Source: a virus
Direction: 5' to 3' (one strand)
Virus record (IMG/VR): IMGVR_UViG_3300021379_001388
Coordinates: 1 to 20,142 of that record
DNA length: 20,142 bases
In this document: in pieces, positions 1-5,965 of the stretch
Position numbering within the stretch: the stretch's first letter is position 1
Layout of the letters: every line of letters starts with the position of its first letter
Program-made: the position numbers and the translations under genes
The notes under the pieces: model-generated
Databases searched by the model: none
Told to the model about the DNA's origin: nothing
What the model saw: only the letters and a program-made list of their open reading frames with translations

Positions 1-178
1 TCTGGCCCCTGGCTACGTACTCCGATGGGGTCTGGAAGAAGTACGTGTCGTCGGCCTTGTACCATGCGTTCATGATGAACGGCTTGTCGGGGTCCCACTC
101 CCTGTACTTGATGATCGGGGCGTCCATACATCCGCAGGATACAACGGCTGCAAGGAGTATGAGCAGTAGTTTCTTCAT
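1..178 (-). CDS. Small lipoprotein, C-terminus cut by window edge
   Basis: Reading leftward from the ATG at 178-176, the frame stays open to base 1, giving at least 59 residues. The first 15 residues are a lipoprotein signal: two lysines, a Leu/Ile/Ala core, then VVSC with the lipidated Cys at residue 15, followed by CysGly-rich sequence and an aromatic-rich mature part. It should be exported and anchored in a membrane. The start overlaps the upstream stop as ATGA, so translation is probably coupled. Phage lipoproteins often serve in superinfection exclusion or lysis, but nothing visible decides which. The gene continues outside the window. Confidence 0.75.
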   Translation of the reverse strand, partial: MKKLLLILLAAVVSCGCMDAPIIKYREWDPDKPFIMNAWYKADDTYFFQTPSEYVARGQ

Positions 179-345
179 GCTATCTCGTCTTGAACTTTAG
201 TGATGAACCCCTCGTAGCAGTCGGGCCTGTTGTTGAGGCTGTCGTAGAACAGCTCTGCGGAGGGGTAGTCCTCGAAGGTACGGTACTCTCTACCCCACCC
301 CTTCCCGCTGTCGGTGCTCCATGCGACCAGGTACTTTATGTTCAT
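175..345 (-). CDS. Hypothetical 56-residue phage protein
   Basis: This ORF of 57 codons starts MNIKYLVAWSTD and ends TKVQDEIA. It is too short for many gene callers but is supported by overlaps at both ends: 4 bases with the coiled-coil gene upstream (start region 342-345) and ATGA with the lipoprotein gene downstream. It is rich in aromatic and acidic residues, with no membrane segment or cysteine motif. I do not recognise the family. The arrangement says it belongs to the same leftward transcript as its neighbours. Confidence 0.65.
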   Translation of the reverse strand: MNIKYLVAWSTDSGKGWGREYRTFEDYPSAELFYDSLNNRPDCYEGFITKVQDEIA

Positions 346-773
346 TGCGCTTTGCTTTGCTTGCAGTCCTCGATGCGCTTCTCCATGCGCTGCTCGTAGT
401 TACGGATGTTGAGCTGGAAGGCCTTGATAACCCCCTCGGCTTCGTCGTGCCGCTTGCTGAACTCTATCCCTACCTCCCGCGCTTCGACAAGCTGCTTCGT
501 GAGTTCGTTCTTCTCCCTAATCAGGTCGGCAATCTTGCCCTTATAGACCTTGACCTCGTTCTGTAGGGTCTTGATTTGCCCACGGGATGAGGTGCGCTTC
601 TTTTTGCGATGGTTCTTCTCGTAGTCGGGGTGGTCCAGGAAGTACGCCTTGGATCGGCATGACATCTCGGTTCGATCAAGCACCTTGGCGATGTACTTGA
701 ATCCTACCTTCTTGCTGCGGAGGGTGTTTAGGGTGCGGACCTCCTCCTTGGTCCACTTGCTTGCTTGTTGCAT
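342..773 (-). CDS. Myb/SANT-like DNA-binding protein with coiled coil
   Basis: The 143-residue product has two parts. Residues about 6-50 read like a Myb/SANT helix-turn-helix: WTKEEVRTLNTL, then GFKYIAKVLDRTEMSCRSKA, with the spaced Trp, Glu-Glu, Leu and the RT-x-x-S-C-x-S-K-A recognition-helix pattern. A basic stretch follows (HRKKKRTSSR), then a long heptad-like helix at about residues 66-135 suggesting dimerisation. A role as a DNA-binding regulator of phage or host transcription is inferred from the fold. The start at 773 is preceded by AATACAATTCACA, the leader pattern seen before several genes in this arm. Confidence 0.65.
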   Translation of the reverse strand: MQQASKWTKEEVRTLNTLRSKKVGFKYIAKVLDRTEMSCRSKAYFLDHPDYEKNHRKKKRTSSRGQIKTLQNEVKVYKGKIADLIREKNELTKQLVEAREVGIEFSKRHDEAEGVIKAFQLNIRNYEQRMEKRIEDCKQSKAQ

Positions 774-798
774 TGTGAATTGTATTTAAGGGTTGTTG

Positions 799-1014
799 TT
801 ATCGGTTGTCGTGGGCGGCGAGTTCGTTGACTGCCATGCGGTCGATAGCCGCTCTCATCATGGCGTAGTCGTCAGTCAGTTGCTGCAGGTATTCCCTGAC
901 CGCAACCATCTCCTTGTACAGGGGGAGGTTGTCCTCGCTGACGAGGTGCTTCATGACGTTATCTATGCTTCGCATCATTGCCAGATGCTGTTCGGGGGTA
1001 GTGCGTATGTTCAT
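799..1014 (-). CDS. Hypothetical 71-residue helical protein
   Basis: The product is short, helical and rich in Met, Asp and Glu, with no motif I recognise. The start at 1014 is favoured because it is preceded by AACAGTACA, exactly as before the gene starting at 1627. The first 56 bases overlap the 3' end of the upstream gene (959-1159) in another frame, which is a long overlap for this window; a later Met at residue 13 or 14 would shorten it. Twenty-five bases separate its stop from the start of the Myb/SANT-like gene. Confidence 0.6.
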   Translation of the reverse strand: MNIRTTPEQHLAMMRSIDNVMKHLVSEDNLPLYKEMVAVREYLQQLTDDYAMMRAAIDRMAVNELAAHDNR

Positions 1015-1159
1015 TGTACTGTTTGAGTTTAGCGTTGTAGTTGTCGAGCGTACCGTTGAGCATGATGGCGAGGGTCCTGTCCTCTGGGTTGTCCAGTAGG
1101 CGTTCGCTCATCTCATCTATCTGCCCCCATAGGTCGTCGAGGTGTGCTTGTGTTATCAT
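959..1159 (-). CDS. Hypothetical 66-residue protein
   Basis: The product begins MITQAHLDDLWGQIDEMSER and is mainly helical and acidic up to about residue 50; the last 15 residues are low-complexity polar and lie in the overlap with the next gene. Its ATG shares one base with the upstream stop (TAATG), which supports coupled translation and this start. I do not recognise a family. The C-terminal overlap of 56 bases means that either this tail or the neighbour's N-terminus is under little constraint. Confidence 0.6.
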   Translation of the reverse strand: MITQAHLDDLWGQIDEMSERLLDNPEDRTLAIMLNGTLDNYNAKLKQYNEHTHYPRTASGNDAKHR

Positions 1160-1437
1160 TAGAATCCCTTGGTTCGGTTCTCTTTCTCCGACGGATCGTG
1201 CAGGATGTCCTTGTTGTACTTGAGTATGTCGTAGTGTTCGCAGAGGTCTGAAGCTATGGCGTAGGCCTGGTCGAAGTACGGCTTGGTGCGCTCCATCTCC
1301 TTCTCGCTCACGCGGTCGAAGTACATCGTCTTCATGTTCAGCACCATGTCCAGGAGCTTGTTGGCCTTCACCCGCAGCTCGTAGTCGAGGTGCTTGACGG
1401 GGATCAGCCTCGGTTCGGTGGTGTAGTCTTCACTCAT
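1159..1437 (-). CDS. Hypothetical 92-residue protein
   Basis: I chose the ATG at 1437 (MSEDYTTEPRLIPVKHLDYE) rather than the longer open frame that starts at 1527. The extra N-terminus would be Ser/Arg-rich shadow sequence lying wholly inside the upstream gene. The product is an alpha-helical, mixed-charge protein, with repeated aromatic residues at 42-75. The start overlaps the upstream stop by 8 bases and the stop overlaps the next start by 1 base, as in a compact polycistron. No family is recognised. Confidence 0.6.
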   Translation of the reverse strand: MSEDYTTEPRLIPVKHLDYELRVKANKLLDMVLNMKTMYFDRVSEKEMERTKPYFDQAYAIASDLCEHYDILKYNKDILHDPSEKENRTKGF

Positions 1438-1627
1438 TGGGGATGATGTCGTTGCATAGCTCCTCGAACTTCTTCTTGCAGCTACTGGATACCTCGTCGT
1501 GGATGACAGCCTCTTTGTTGAGGACACGCAGGAAAACCTGCATCTTATGTTCCTTCTCTTGGAGGTCGCGCACCTGCCTGCTCAGGTTGTTCCATGCTAC
1601 CGTGCGCTCTTGCTTGGATTGTTTCAT
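1430..1627 (-). CDS. Hypothetical 65-residue coiled-coil protein
   Basis: The product (MKQSKQERTVAWNNLSRQVR...) is highly charged and helical, with heptad spacing over residues 12-40 and two Cys near residues 50-59. It is the first gene of a leftward group: a promoter-like stretch with a GTTAAC box lies directly upstream at 1651-1689. The start context AACAGTACAATG is the same as that of the gene starting at 1014. Function is unknown. Confidence 0.6.
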   Translation of the reverse strand: MKQSKQERTVAWNNLSRQVRDLQEKEHKMQVFLRVLNKEAVIHDEVSSSCKKKFEELCNDIIPNE

Positions 1628-1650
1628 TGTACTGTTTCGTTTGTTGTGTA

Positions 1651-1689
1651 ATACTATACTCTTTTCTCTTACTTGTCAAGGTCGTTAAC
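1651..1689 (-). promoter_or_regulatory. Leftward promoter candidate with GTTAAC box
   Basis: On the minus strand GTTAAC (1689-1684) is followed by TTGACAAG (1679-1672) and an AT-rich TATAGTAT stretch (1658-1651) about 15-17 bases further on. It sits in the 79-base gap between the genes at 1707-2069 and 1430-1627. It shares the GTTAAC-n-TTG layout of the four repeats further right but lacks their AACATTTG box, so it is a divergent member or a separate sigma-70-like promoter. Confidence 0.45.
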
Positions 1690-1706
1690 ACCAGTTGTGA
1701 TTTGCT

Positions 1707-2069
1707 TCATGCCTCGTAAATCAGCCTGCTGTCAGTAGCTAGTGCTTCGAAGGTGTGGTTATCGATGTCCTCCAGGGCAAGGTTGAACCAGTGCGGGAAC
1801 TTGCGTGGGTTGTAGCGGACGGGGTTGATAGGGGACTTGGCAGGGGAAGGCGGGAGAACCTGTACGGACTCGCACTCCACCCACGCACACACTGTCTTGT
1901 TCTCACCGTTGAGTATCTTCTCTGCCGTACCACGCTGGTTGCGCAGGCGGCAGCCCGTCATGTGCAGGGAGACCTCGTGCGGGTCGTAGTAGGTGATGCT
2001 GTCCCCTGATCGGACTTGCCACTTCATGTAGTTCTCCCCTGTGGCGAGGTGGAATCGGACTTTATTCAT
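1707..2069 (-). CDS. Hypothetical 120-residue protein
   Basis: The product has a mixed beta/alpha pattern with several Trp and Tyr residues (MKWQVRSGDSITYYDPHEVSL near the start; KFPHWFNLALEDID near the end). A basic middle part, RLRNQRGTAEKI, precedes a single-Cys strand CAWVECESV. I do not recognise a named family; the spacing suggests a small single-domain phage protein. It overlaps the next upstream gene by 8 bases and is followed by a promoter-containing gap. Confidence 0.6.
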   Translation of the reverse strand: MNKVRFHLATGENYMKWQVRSGDSITYYDPHEVSLHMTGCRLRNQRGTAEKILNGENKTVCAWVECESVQVLPPSPAKSPINPVRYNPRKFPHWFNLALEDIDNHTFEALATDSRLIYEA

Positions 2070-2253
2070 CGGTGGTGATTGTGTAGTTCATCTCCTCGAG
2101 GAGTTCCTTCAGGTGCTGCGTAAGGAACACCGACCCGACCGTGCGTACCCCTGCGTGGGTTTGGATGCGCCTGTCCAGGGCGTTAGCCAGCAGGCGGATG
2201 GGGGTGGGGGATTCGTAGTATTCCTTGAGGTGTTGCGGTAGTTGCTTGCTCAT
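2062..2253 (-). CDS. Hypothetical 63-residue protein
   Basis: I chose the ATG at 2253 (MSKQLPQHLKEYYESPTPIR), preceded by CAATACAATCACA, over the longer frame from 2337, because the extra part lies in the methyltransferase C-terminus. The ATG overlaps the methyltransferase stop as ATGA. The product is short and helical with a Thr-rich end. No family is recognised. Its tight coupling to the methyltransferase may only reflect the general packing of this arm. Confidence 0.6.
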   Translation of the reverse strand: MSKQLPQHLKEYYESPTPIRLLANALDRRIQTHAGVRTVGSVFLTQHLKELLEEMNYTITTDE

Positions 2254-3119
2254 TGTGATTGTATTGCTCGAAATATTTGATATGCTACCTGTGGCACGAT
2301 GGCGTTCCCGTATGCCTTTATGCTTTCTCGTCTCCACTTTGGAAAGGTGATGCCGTCCAGTTCGGTGGGAAGCCCATCATCTCCTCCACAAAGAGGGGGG
2401 ACAGATGGGAAGTCTTCCCACGTTCTGGGTCGTGCATAGCATAAGCCAGCGTATCCCTCTGTCTCTTCGGATCGGTTCGAGTCGCGCCCCCCTTTGGGTC
2501 GCTGGTCGCTGATGGGGTCGGAAGCATTCCCGCCGCTGCTCTGTCCTTTAGAGTCAGGCTGTACCCAAGGTCGTTGGCTTTCCCGTCCTTCGGCTTCCTC
2601 GCTCCCCCTCCGTTCCCGTCCCATGCCACTGGCGTTGGTAGCCACAATCCAGATCCTGTCCCTGCGGTGCGGGGCGTTGACACCTGCAGCTGGAAGAACG
2701 GTCGGGAAGACTTCGTAGCCTTCACCTTCCAAGTCAGCGCACACCGTGTCGAGAACCATCCCGTCATTCCAACTAAGCAGACCGCGAACGTTCTCTGCCA
2801 CGACCCAGGTGGGGCGAACTTCTCGAACAACCCTAAACATTTCCGGCCAGAGATATCTATCGTCGGATGTCCCTCCCCGCTTTCCTGCTGCACTAAAAGG
2901 TTGGCAGGGGAAGCCACCTGAAATGATTTGTACTCGTCCTCGAAACGGAGTTGCGTCGAACGCTTTGATGTCGTCATATGATTTTGATTTGGGGAAGTGA
3001 TGTGTCAGTACATGGCGGCAGAAGGGATCGCGCTCCACGTGGAAGACGTTCTCCCACCCCATCCACCTTGCGGCGAGGTCGAACCCACCGATGCCAGAGA
3101 AGAGGGAGCCGTGGTTCAT
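2250..3119 (-). CDS. C5-cytosine DNA methyltransferase (Dcm-like)
   Basis: The 289-residue enzyme carries the ordered motifs of C5-cytosine methyltransferases: motif I SLFSGIGGFD (residues 5-14, AdoMet binding), motif IV GGFPCQPFS (68-76, catalytic Cys72), motif VI ENVRGL (109-114), motif VIII HRRDRIW (151-157) and motif X AYGNAIVPQVA (269-279). The variable target-recognition part between 160 and 235 is short and polar. The C-terminal WEDFP...CGGDDGLP...LDGITFPKWR block is typical of phage members. It transfers a methyl group from AdoMet to cytosine in a sequence I cannot predict. No restriction partner is visible, so it is probably an orphan enzyme protecting phage DNA. The length is near normal for phage members. 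Starts and stops overlap the neighbours as ATGA. Confidence 0.95.
   Translation of the reverse strand: MNHGSLFSGIGGFDLAARWMGWENVFHVERDPFCRHVLTHHFPKSKSYDDIKAFDATPFRGRVQIISGGFPCQPFSAAGKRGGTSDDRYLWPEMFRVVREVRPTWVVAENVRGLLSWNDGMVLDTVCADLEGEGYEVFPTVLPAAGVNAPHRRDRIWIVATNASGMGRERRGSEEAEGRESQRPWVQPDSKGQSSGGNASDPISDQRPKGGRDSNRSEETEGYAGLCYARPRTWEDFPSVPPLCGGDDGLPTELDGITFPKWRRESIKAYGNAIVPQVAYQIFRAIQSQ
2318..2977 (-). other. Overprinted ORF inside the methyltransferase gene (+1 frame)
   Basis: A second frame on the same strand, shifted by one base, stays open for 219 codons inside the methyltransferase gene. Its product has a structured motif set: LTWKVKATKSSRPFFQLQVS, TGTGSGLWLPTP, a second LPTP (GMLPTPSATSD), and near the end SPLFVEEMMGFPPNWT. 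From memory, proteins with the same string order (TWK.K.TK...FQL, GTGSGL, LPTP repeats, MGFP..WT) are predicted in many Bacteroidota phages and prophages. By back-translation these strings are the shifted reading of conserved methyltransferase motifs. It is therefore either a real overprinted gene or a widely copied annotation artefact. No independent start signal is visible. Confidence 0.3.
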
Positions 3120-3319
3120 TCAAAGTCGTTTTTTGCAGCGGTCACTTGAGGGAGGAAGTACTCGGACTCCTTGACGAAGTCCTTGCAGTACTCAAGCAGT
3201 CGGGTGTACCCTCGCAGCTCGTATTCTGTAGGGATGGGTCGGTTGTCTTTCAGGTGTTCGAGGCATTGAGCCATGTCGAGGCAGGTGTTCTCGAACTTGC
3301 AGTAGTCCATGCTGGGCAT
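3116..3319 (-). CDS. Hypothetical 67-residue phage protein with YCKFENT motif
   Basis: The start at 3319 (MPSMDYCKFENTCLDMAQCLEHL) is favoured over the longer frame from 3418 because AATACACA lies directly before it and the extra residues are low-complexity. The YCKFENT...D...C...L pattern, followed by a helical second half (ELRGYTRLLEYCKDFV), matches a small conserved phage protein I recall from Bacteroidota phages, with no known function. Four Cys residues are present but not in a metal-binding spacing I recognise. The stop overlaps the methyltransferase start (ATGA), so the two may be co-translated. Confidence 0.7.
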   Translation of the reverse strand: MPSMDYCKFENTCLDMAQCLEHLKDNRPIPTEYELRGYTRLLEYCKDFVKESEYFLPQVTAAKNDFE

Positions 3320-3338
3320 TGTGTATTGGGTTTGTGGG

Positions 3339-3617
3339 TTAATACTTGAATTGGTATTCGCAAAGGGTGAGCAGCACCCTGGTCTTGCCGAAGCGTAGGG
3401 TGTGGTGGCCGTTGTCACGAAGCAACATCGTGTGTACCTCTGTCAGCCACTTGTCGTAGTCCTCTCCGTTGAAGTCGTAGACATCCCCAACGTAGTCGTA
3501 GAGGACAGATTTCATCGTGTTGATGACAGACTCCAAGGTGGCGGAGATTTGGCAGGTGTTGGCCCCGTCAGTCGCAATCAGTGCGAAGTTGTAGCGGGTG
3601 GTATCTACTTTGCTCAT
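3339..3617 (-). CDS. Hypothetical 92-residue protein
   Basis: I chose the ATG at 3617 (MSKVDTTRYNFALIATDG), preceded by AATACACAACACC, over the longer frame starting at 3680, which would run through the methyltransferase remnant. The product has alternating strands (RYNFALIATDGANTCQISAT), a Tyr/Asp-rich middle and a final beta stretch (TRVLLTLCEYQF). The family is not recognised. It lies between the remnant and the YCKFENT gene. Confidence 0.6.
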   Translation of the reverse strand: MSKVDTTRYNFALIATDGANTCQISATLESVINTMKSVLYDYVGDVYDFNGEDYDKWLTEVHTMLLRDNGHHTLRFGKTRVLLTLCEYQFKY

Positions 3618-3639
3618 GGTGTTGTGTATTGAATTGTGA

Positions 3640-3699
3640 TTAGACCTTGGCTGCCTTGCCGATGCTTCGAGACCCTGCAAATAGTTCGATTACTTTCAT
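3640..3699 (-). pseudogene. N-terminal remnant of a DNA methyltransferase
   Basis: This 20-codon frame encodes MKVIELFAGSRSIGKAAKV and then TAA. The string is the beginning of a C5-cytosine methyltransferase family, different from the intact one here: FAGSRSIGK is motif I (AdoMet-binding, FxGxG variant), which in full-length phage relatives continues into a 150-250-residue enzyme. Motif IV and everything after it are missing, and 22 bases after the stop the next gene begins. The start still overlaps the upstream stop as ATGA, so the peptide may be translated. I read it as a deletion remnant; a functional micropeptide is less likely. Confidence 0.65.
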
Positions 3700-4001
3700 G
3701 TCAGTTTGGTGTGTTCGTCAGATGTGGTGAGCAGATACCCGTCTCGGTTGTCGCTGCCGTTATTGAATACCATGTGGTCTATCTCAATCCCGCAGTTGTC
3801 GAGCAAGTAGTAGTAGGCCTGGTCGATGATGCTCCCTGTCTTATAGCAGTACGGGAGGAACTTGGTTTCGTCCTGCCTTGTGTCCTTGATCCTGACCCTA
3901 TCACCCTTGGTGGCAGTGGCTGGGTAGAACATAATCTCGAATGCTCGAAGGGTGGGGAGCCAAGTCCGTGGTGGCTTGTCCTTGTAGTGTACGTTGTTCA
4001 T
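3696..4001 (-). CDS. Hypothetical 101-residue protein
   Basis: The product starts MNNVHYKDKPPRTWLPTLRA and continues with an aromatic-rich helix (FEIMFYPA), a basic RVRIKDTRQDE strand and a long Tyr-rich helix (IIDQAYYYLLDNCGIEIDH). It seems to be a small globular protein of unknown family. It is coupled by ATGA overlaps both to the upstream 50-residue gene and to the downstream methyltransferase remnant. Confidence 0.6.
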   Translation of the reverse strand: MNNVHYKDKPPRTWLPTLRAFEIMFYPATATKGDRVRIKDTRQDETKFLPYCYKTGSIIDQAYYYLLDNCGIEIDHMVFNNGSDNRDGYLLTTSDEHTKLT

Positions 4002-4150
4002 GCGTAAAAGTCTTTTGCTTCCTCCTCTGCGAGGTCTCGGTTGTTCTTGTAGTATTCGGTGAGTTGCTCGTTGGCGTACTGGATGAGGTCTCCAATGTCC
4101 ATGCTCTGCACTACGTCACGTACGTAGGATTCTATCTGCTTGTCTGTCAT
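3998..4150 (-). CDS. Hypothetical 50-residue acidic protein
   Basis: A short frame of 51 codons encodes MTDKQIESYVRDVVQSMDIG and ends EEEAKDFYA. It is acidic and helical throughout. The gene is supported by the AGACATG start context shared with six other genes in this arm, by the promoter repeat directly upstream (4171-4216), and by the ATGA overlap with the next gene. No family is recognised. Confidence 0.6.
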   Translation of the reverse strand: MTDKQIESYVRDVVQSMDIGDLIQYANEQLTEYYKNNRDLAEEEAKDFYA

Positions 4151-4170
4151 GTCTGCTCGTTTTGTGTATT

Positions 4171-4216
4171 CAAATGTTGCTTTTTCTATTCACCTATGCA
4201 AGCCAATCGGTGTTAA
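4171..4216 (-). promoter_or_regulatory. Leftward promoter repeat, copy 4
   Basis: Read on the minus strand: TTAACA (4216-4211), TTGGCTTG, 20 bases, then AACATTTG (4178-4171). The last box fits the Bacteroidota -7 consensus TAnnTTTG at six of eight places, and TTG is the -33 box. It drives the genes at 3998-4150 and leftward. The TTAACA end lies 3 bases from the stop of the 4220-4555 gene. Confidence 0.7.
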
Positions 4217-4219
4217 TGA

Positions 4220-4555
4220 TTACAAATCCAGGAAAGCGTAGCTGAAACTCTCTCGGTACTCGTCGTTGTCCACCATCTGCTGCGCAGACTCGGCAGTTGC
4301 AGTCTCGAAGGCTTCCTTCCCGTTAGAGACTATCTGAAAGCATAGGTCATTGAACCCATCATCTCCGCATCCATTCACGTCGTCGTGGAACCTTCGGTAT
4401 AGTTCGCTCACCTTTCGCTCCACCATCCGCTCCACTTCGTGCATCTCCTCGGTGCTCAATCCGCTCTCGTGGATCAGGTACTGGCCTGCTCCCTTGTGTC
4501 CTTTCTCTGTGTAGTTCATCCCTTGGATGACATCCCAAAACTTGTCTTCGTTCAT
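4220..4555 (-). CDS. DUF4240-like protein
   Basis: The 111-residue product begins MNEDKFWDVIQ and has, at about residues 56-84, the block FHDDVNGCGDDGFNDL followed by CFQIVSNGKEAFETA. This corresponds to the DUF4240 pattern of an N-terminal FW-x-L/V-I, a helix ending before a G-C-x-D-D-G-F turn, and a following F-x-x-W/Q-I-x-x-G-x-E-x-F/Y helix. The molecular role of DUF4240 proteins is not known. The start at 4555 follows AACACACAACACA. Promoter copy 3 lies directly upstream. Confidence 0.6.
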   Translation of the reverse strand: MNEDKFWDVIQGMNYTEKGHKGAGQYLIHESGLSTEEMHEVERMVERKVSELYRRFHDDVNGCGDDGFNDLCFQIVSNGKEAFETATAESAQQMVDNDEYRESFSYAFLDL

Positions 4556-4580
4556 TGTGTTGTGTGTTTAATTGTGTCTA

Positions 4581-4627
4581 CAAATGTTGTTCTTTCTATT
4601 CAGTTGTGCAAGCCAACCAGTGTTAAC
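4581..4627 (-). promoter_or_regulatory. Leftward promoter repeat, copy 3
   Basis: On the minus strand GTTAAC (4627-4622) is followed by TTGGCTTG, about 20 bases, and AACATTTG (4588-4581). The GTTAAC box supplies the TAA stop codon of the upstream gene (4623-4625), so the element is partly embedded in coding sequence. It should drive the DUF4240-like gene. Confidence 0.7.
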
Positions 4628-4820
4628 GCTGCAAGGTCTCGATGTCTCTCTCGTAGTTCGCAATCAGGTCTTCGATGTCCTCTTGGATTAGGTTGTAGTA
4701 GTCCTGGGCCTGCTCGGTCAGGTTCTCCCCATCGTAGATGTCAATCCCGTACTTGGCAACCACCACCTTGGTGGTCAGTTCGTCGATGAGTTCGAGTTTC
4801 AGGTTGTTCTTGTCAATCAT
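4623..4820 (-). CDS. Hypothetical 65-residue acidic helical protein
   Basis: The product is acidic and helical (ELIDELTTKVVVAKYGIDIY, then QEDIEDLIANYERDIETLQR). The start at 4820 has the AGACATG context directly after the upstream stop (TAAAGACATG). The stop codon lies within the GTTAAC box of promoter copy 3. No family is recognised. Confidence 0.6.
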   Translation of the reverse strand: MIDKNNLKLELIDELTTKVVVAKYGIDIYDGENLTEQAQDYYNLIQEDIEDLIANYERDIETLQR

Positions 4821-4824
4821 GTCT

Positions 4825-5058
4825 TTAGCAGTTGGTCAGTTCGTATACCCAAGCGTACTTGTTGCACACTTCACACTTCCCGTAGAACTGCACAGGATCA
4901 TCAGGATACTCCTCCTCGTACACAACTGTGTAGTGGTTCGGATTGTCCTCGAGGAAAGCATCCAGGAGTTGCTCCTCCTCATCGGTAAGGTAGCTTCGGT
5001 CATCGTTCACCAACGCGGGAACGTAATATTCGGAGATGTGGAACTCGAGTCTGTTCAT
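4825..5058 (-). CDS. Hypothetical 77-residue protein with CxxC pair
   Basis: The product begins MNRLEFHISEYYVPALVNDD and continues with an acidic helix (SYLTDEEEQLLDAFLED). It ends with KCEVCNKYAWVYELTNC. The N-terminal pattern E-Y-x-x-P/S-A-L-x-N-x-D, a polar gap, then a D-E-E-x-x-L-x-D-A-F helix is one I recall in small phage proteins of unknown function. The CxxC (about residues 62-65) could bind a metal, but a second pair is not obvious. The start context is TGAAGACATG, just after the upstream stop. Confidence 0.6.
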   Translation of the reverse strand: MNRLEFHISEYYVPALVNDDRSYLTDEEEQLLDAFLEDNPNHYTVVYEEEYPDDPVQFYGKCEVCNKYAWVYELTNC

Positions 5059-5062
5059 GTCT

Positions 5063-5299
5063 TCAGTATTGCTCGGTGATGTAAATCATCATTGTGGAAC
5101 GGTATGGCATCCATGCATCGTCGCTGATGTATCGTCCGCGCACGTTAGTGTAGCCGAACAGCTTCCGTGCCTGTCGCATCGGGGCCCAATCGTCGTGGTC
5201 GTTCGGGAGTTGGATGGTGTGTCGGTGGACGATGCTGCCATTGGCTGTCCATGATTCGCCATCGTGGATGGCATCGGTAAGGGTGATTTCGTAGGTCAT
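5063..5299 (-). CDS. Hypothetical 78-residue beta-rich protein
   Basis: The ATG at 5299 (MTYEITLTDAIHDGESWTAN) has the AGACATG context and is preferred to the longer frame from 5419, whose extra residues lie inside the upstream gene. The product alternates strands and turns (GSIVHRHTIQLPNDHDD; RGRYISDDAWMPYRSTMMIYI), suggesting a small beta fold. No family is recognised. Its stop is 4 bases from the next start. Confidence 0.55.
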   Translation of the reverse strand: MTYEITLTDAIHDGESWTANGSIVHRHTIQLPNDHDDWAPMRQARKLFGYTNVRGRYISDDAWMPYRSTMMIYITEQY

Positions 5300-5310
5300 G
5301 TCTGTGTGTA

Positions 5311-5601
5311 TTACTTGTTGTTCTCGATTGATTGCTTGCGCTCGTGGTCTTTCCATGCATCGTGGTAGACATCCCATGTGTCGTCCCATTTCATGATGTC
5401 GTTGAGATGCATCCACCACAGTATGTCGGCATTGGACTGCATCACCTTCAGAGTCTCAGGATCAGGTGGGGAGTCTGCCCAATTGAAGTCCTCGGTGAGA
5501 CTGTCGTCCAAGTGGTAATGGAACGGGGACTGGGCGAGTTGCACCAAGTAGGTCTTGGCATCTTCGACGCTGCTGTCGTGGGTGAGTTTGATGAATTCCA
5601 T
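5311..5601 (-). CDS. Hypothetical 96-residue Trp/Asp-rich protein
   Basis: The ATG at 5601 (MEFIKLTHDSSVEDAKTYLV) has the ACAGACATG context. The product is acidic and unusually rich in Trp, Asp and His (ADILWWMHLNDIMKWDDTWD, then VYHDAWKDHERK). This could be an anti-host or DNA-mimic type small protein, but that is only a compositional impression. No family is recognised. Confidence 0.55.
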   Translation of the reverse strand: MEFIKLTHDSSVEDAKTYLVQLAQSPFHYHLDDSLTEDFNWADSPPDPETLKVMQSNADILWWMHLNDIMKWDDTWDVYHDAWKDHERKQSIENNK

Positions 5602-5612
5602 GTCTGTAAGTA

Positions 5613-5960
5613 TTAGTGGTTGATGTATTGCTTCTCCCACAACCGTTCCCATCTGTCGAGTTCCTCGTCGGATGCATCGTCACCATGTGGTGCGTTGGTC
5701 ATGAAGGCAAGAGCATCCCCAACGTTGGTGAGTTTGTAGGCCCCCCTGCCTGTACCGAACCTGTCCCAATAGATGACCACGCCATCGTCCTCGAAGGACA
5801 TCCCGAAGCCTGTGTTGTGGCAGATGGCCGATGGGGTGGGACACGTAGCTCCCGTCTCGTCTTGCAACCAAAGGTCTCCCTTGTCTGCCATAGCGCGAGC
5901 AAACGCGATGGTCTTGTCGTTCCACACTTGGGTGGCGTCTGTGTTGATGTTGAATTCCAT
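5613..5960 (-). CDS. Hypothetical 115-residue protein
   Basis: The product starts MEFNINTDATQVWNDKTIAF and has a central Gly-rich beta region (GFGMSFEDDGVVIYWDRFGTGRG, residues about 51-74 quoted in part) and an acidic helical end. It shares MEF at its start with the downstream gene but I see no further similarity. The start at 5960 is 5 bases downstream of the AACATTTG box of promoter copy 2, so its transcript would have almost no leader. Confidence 0.6.
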   Translation of the reverse strand: MEFNINTDATQVWNDKTIAFARAMADKGDLWLQDETGATCPTPSAICHNTGFGMSFEDDGVVIYWDRFGTGRGAYKLTNVGDALAFMTNAPHGDDASDEELDRWERLWEKQYINH

Positions 5961-5965
5961 GTCTA

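Noticed and set aside
1681-1710. Plus-strand promoter reading of GTTAACACCAGTTG
   Set aside because: No TAnnTTTG box follows at the right distance and no plus-strand gene lies downstream; the minus-strand reading fits the gene order.
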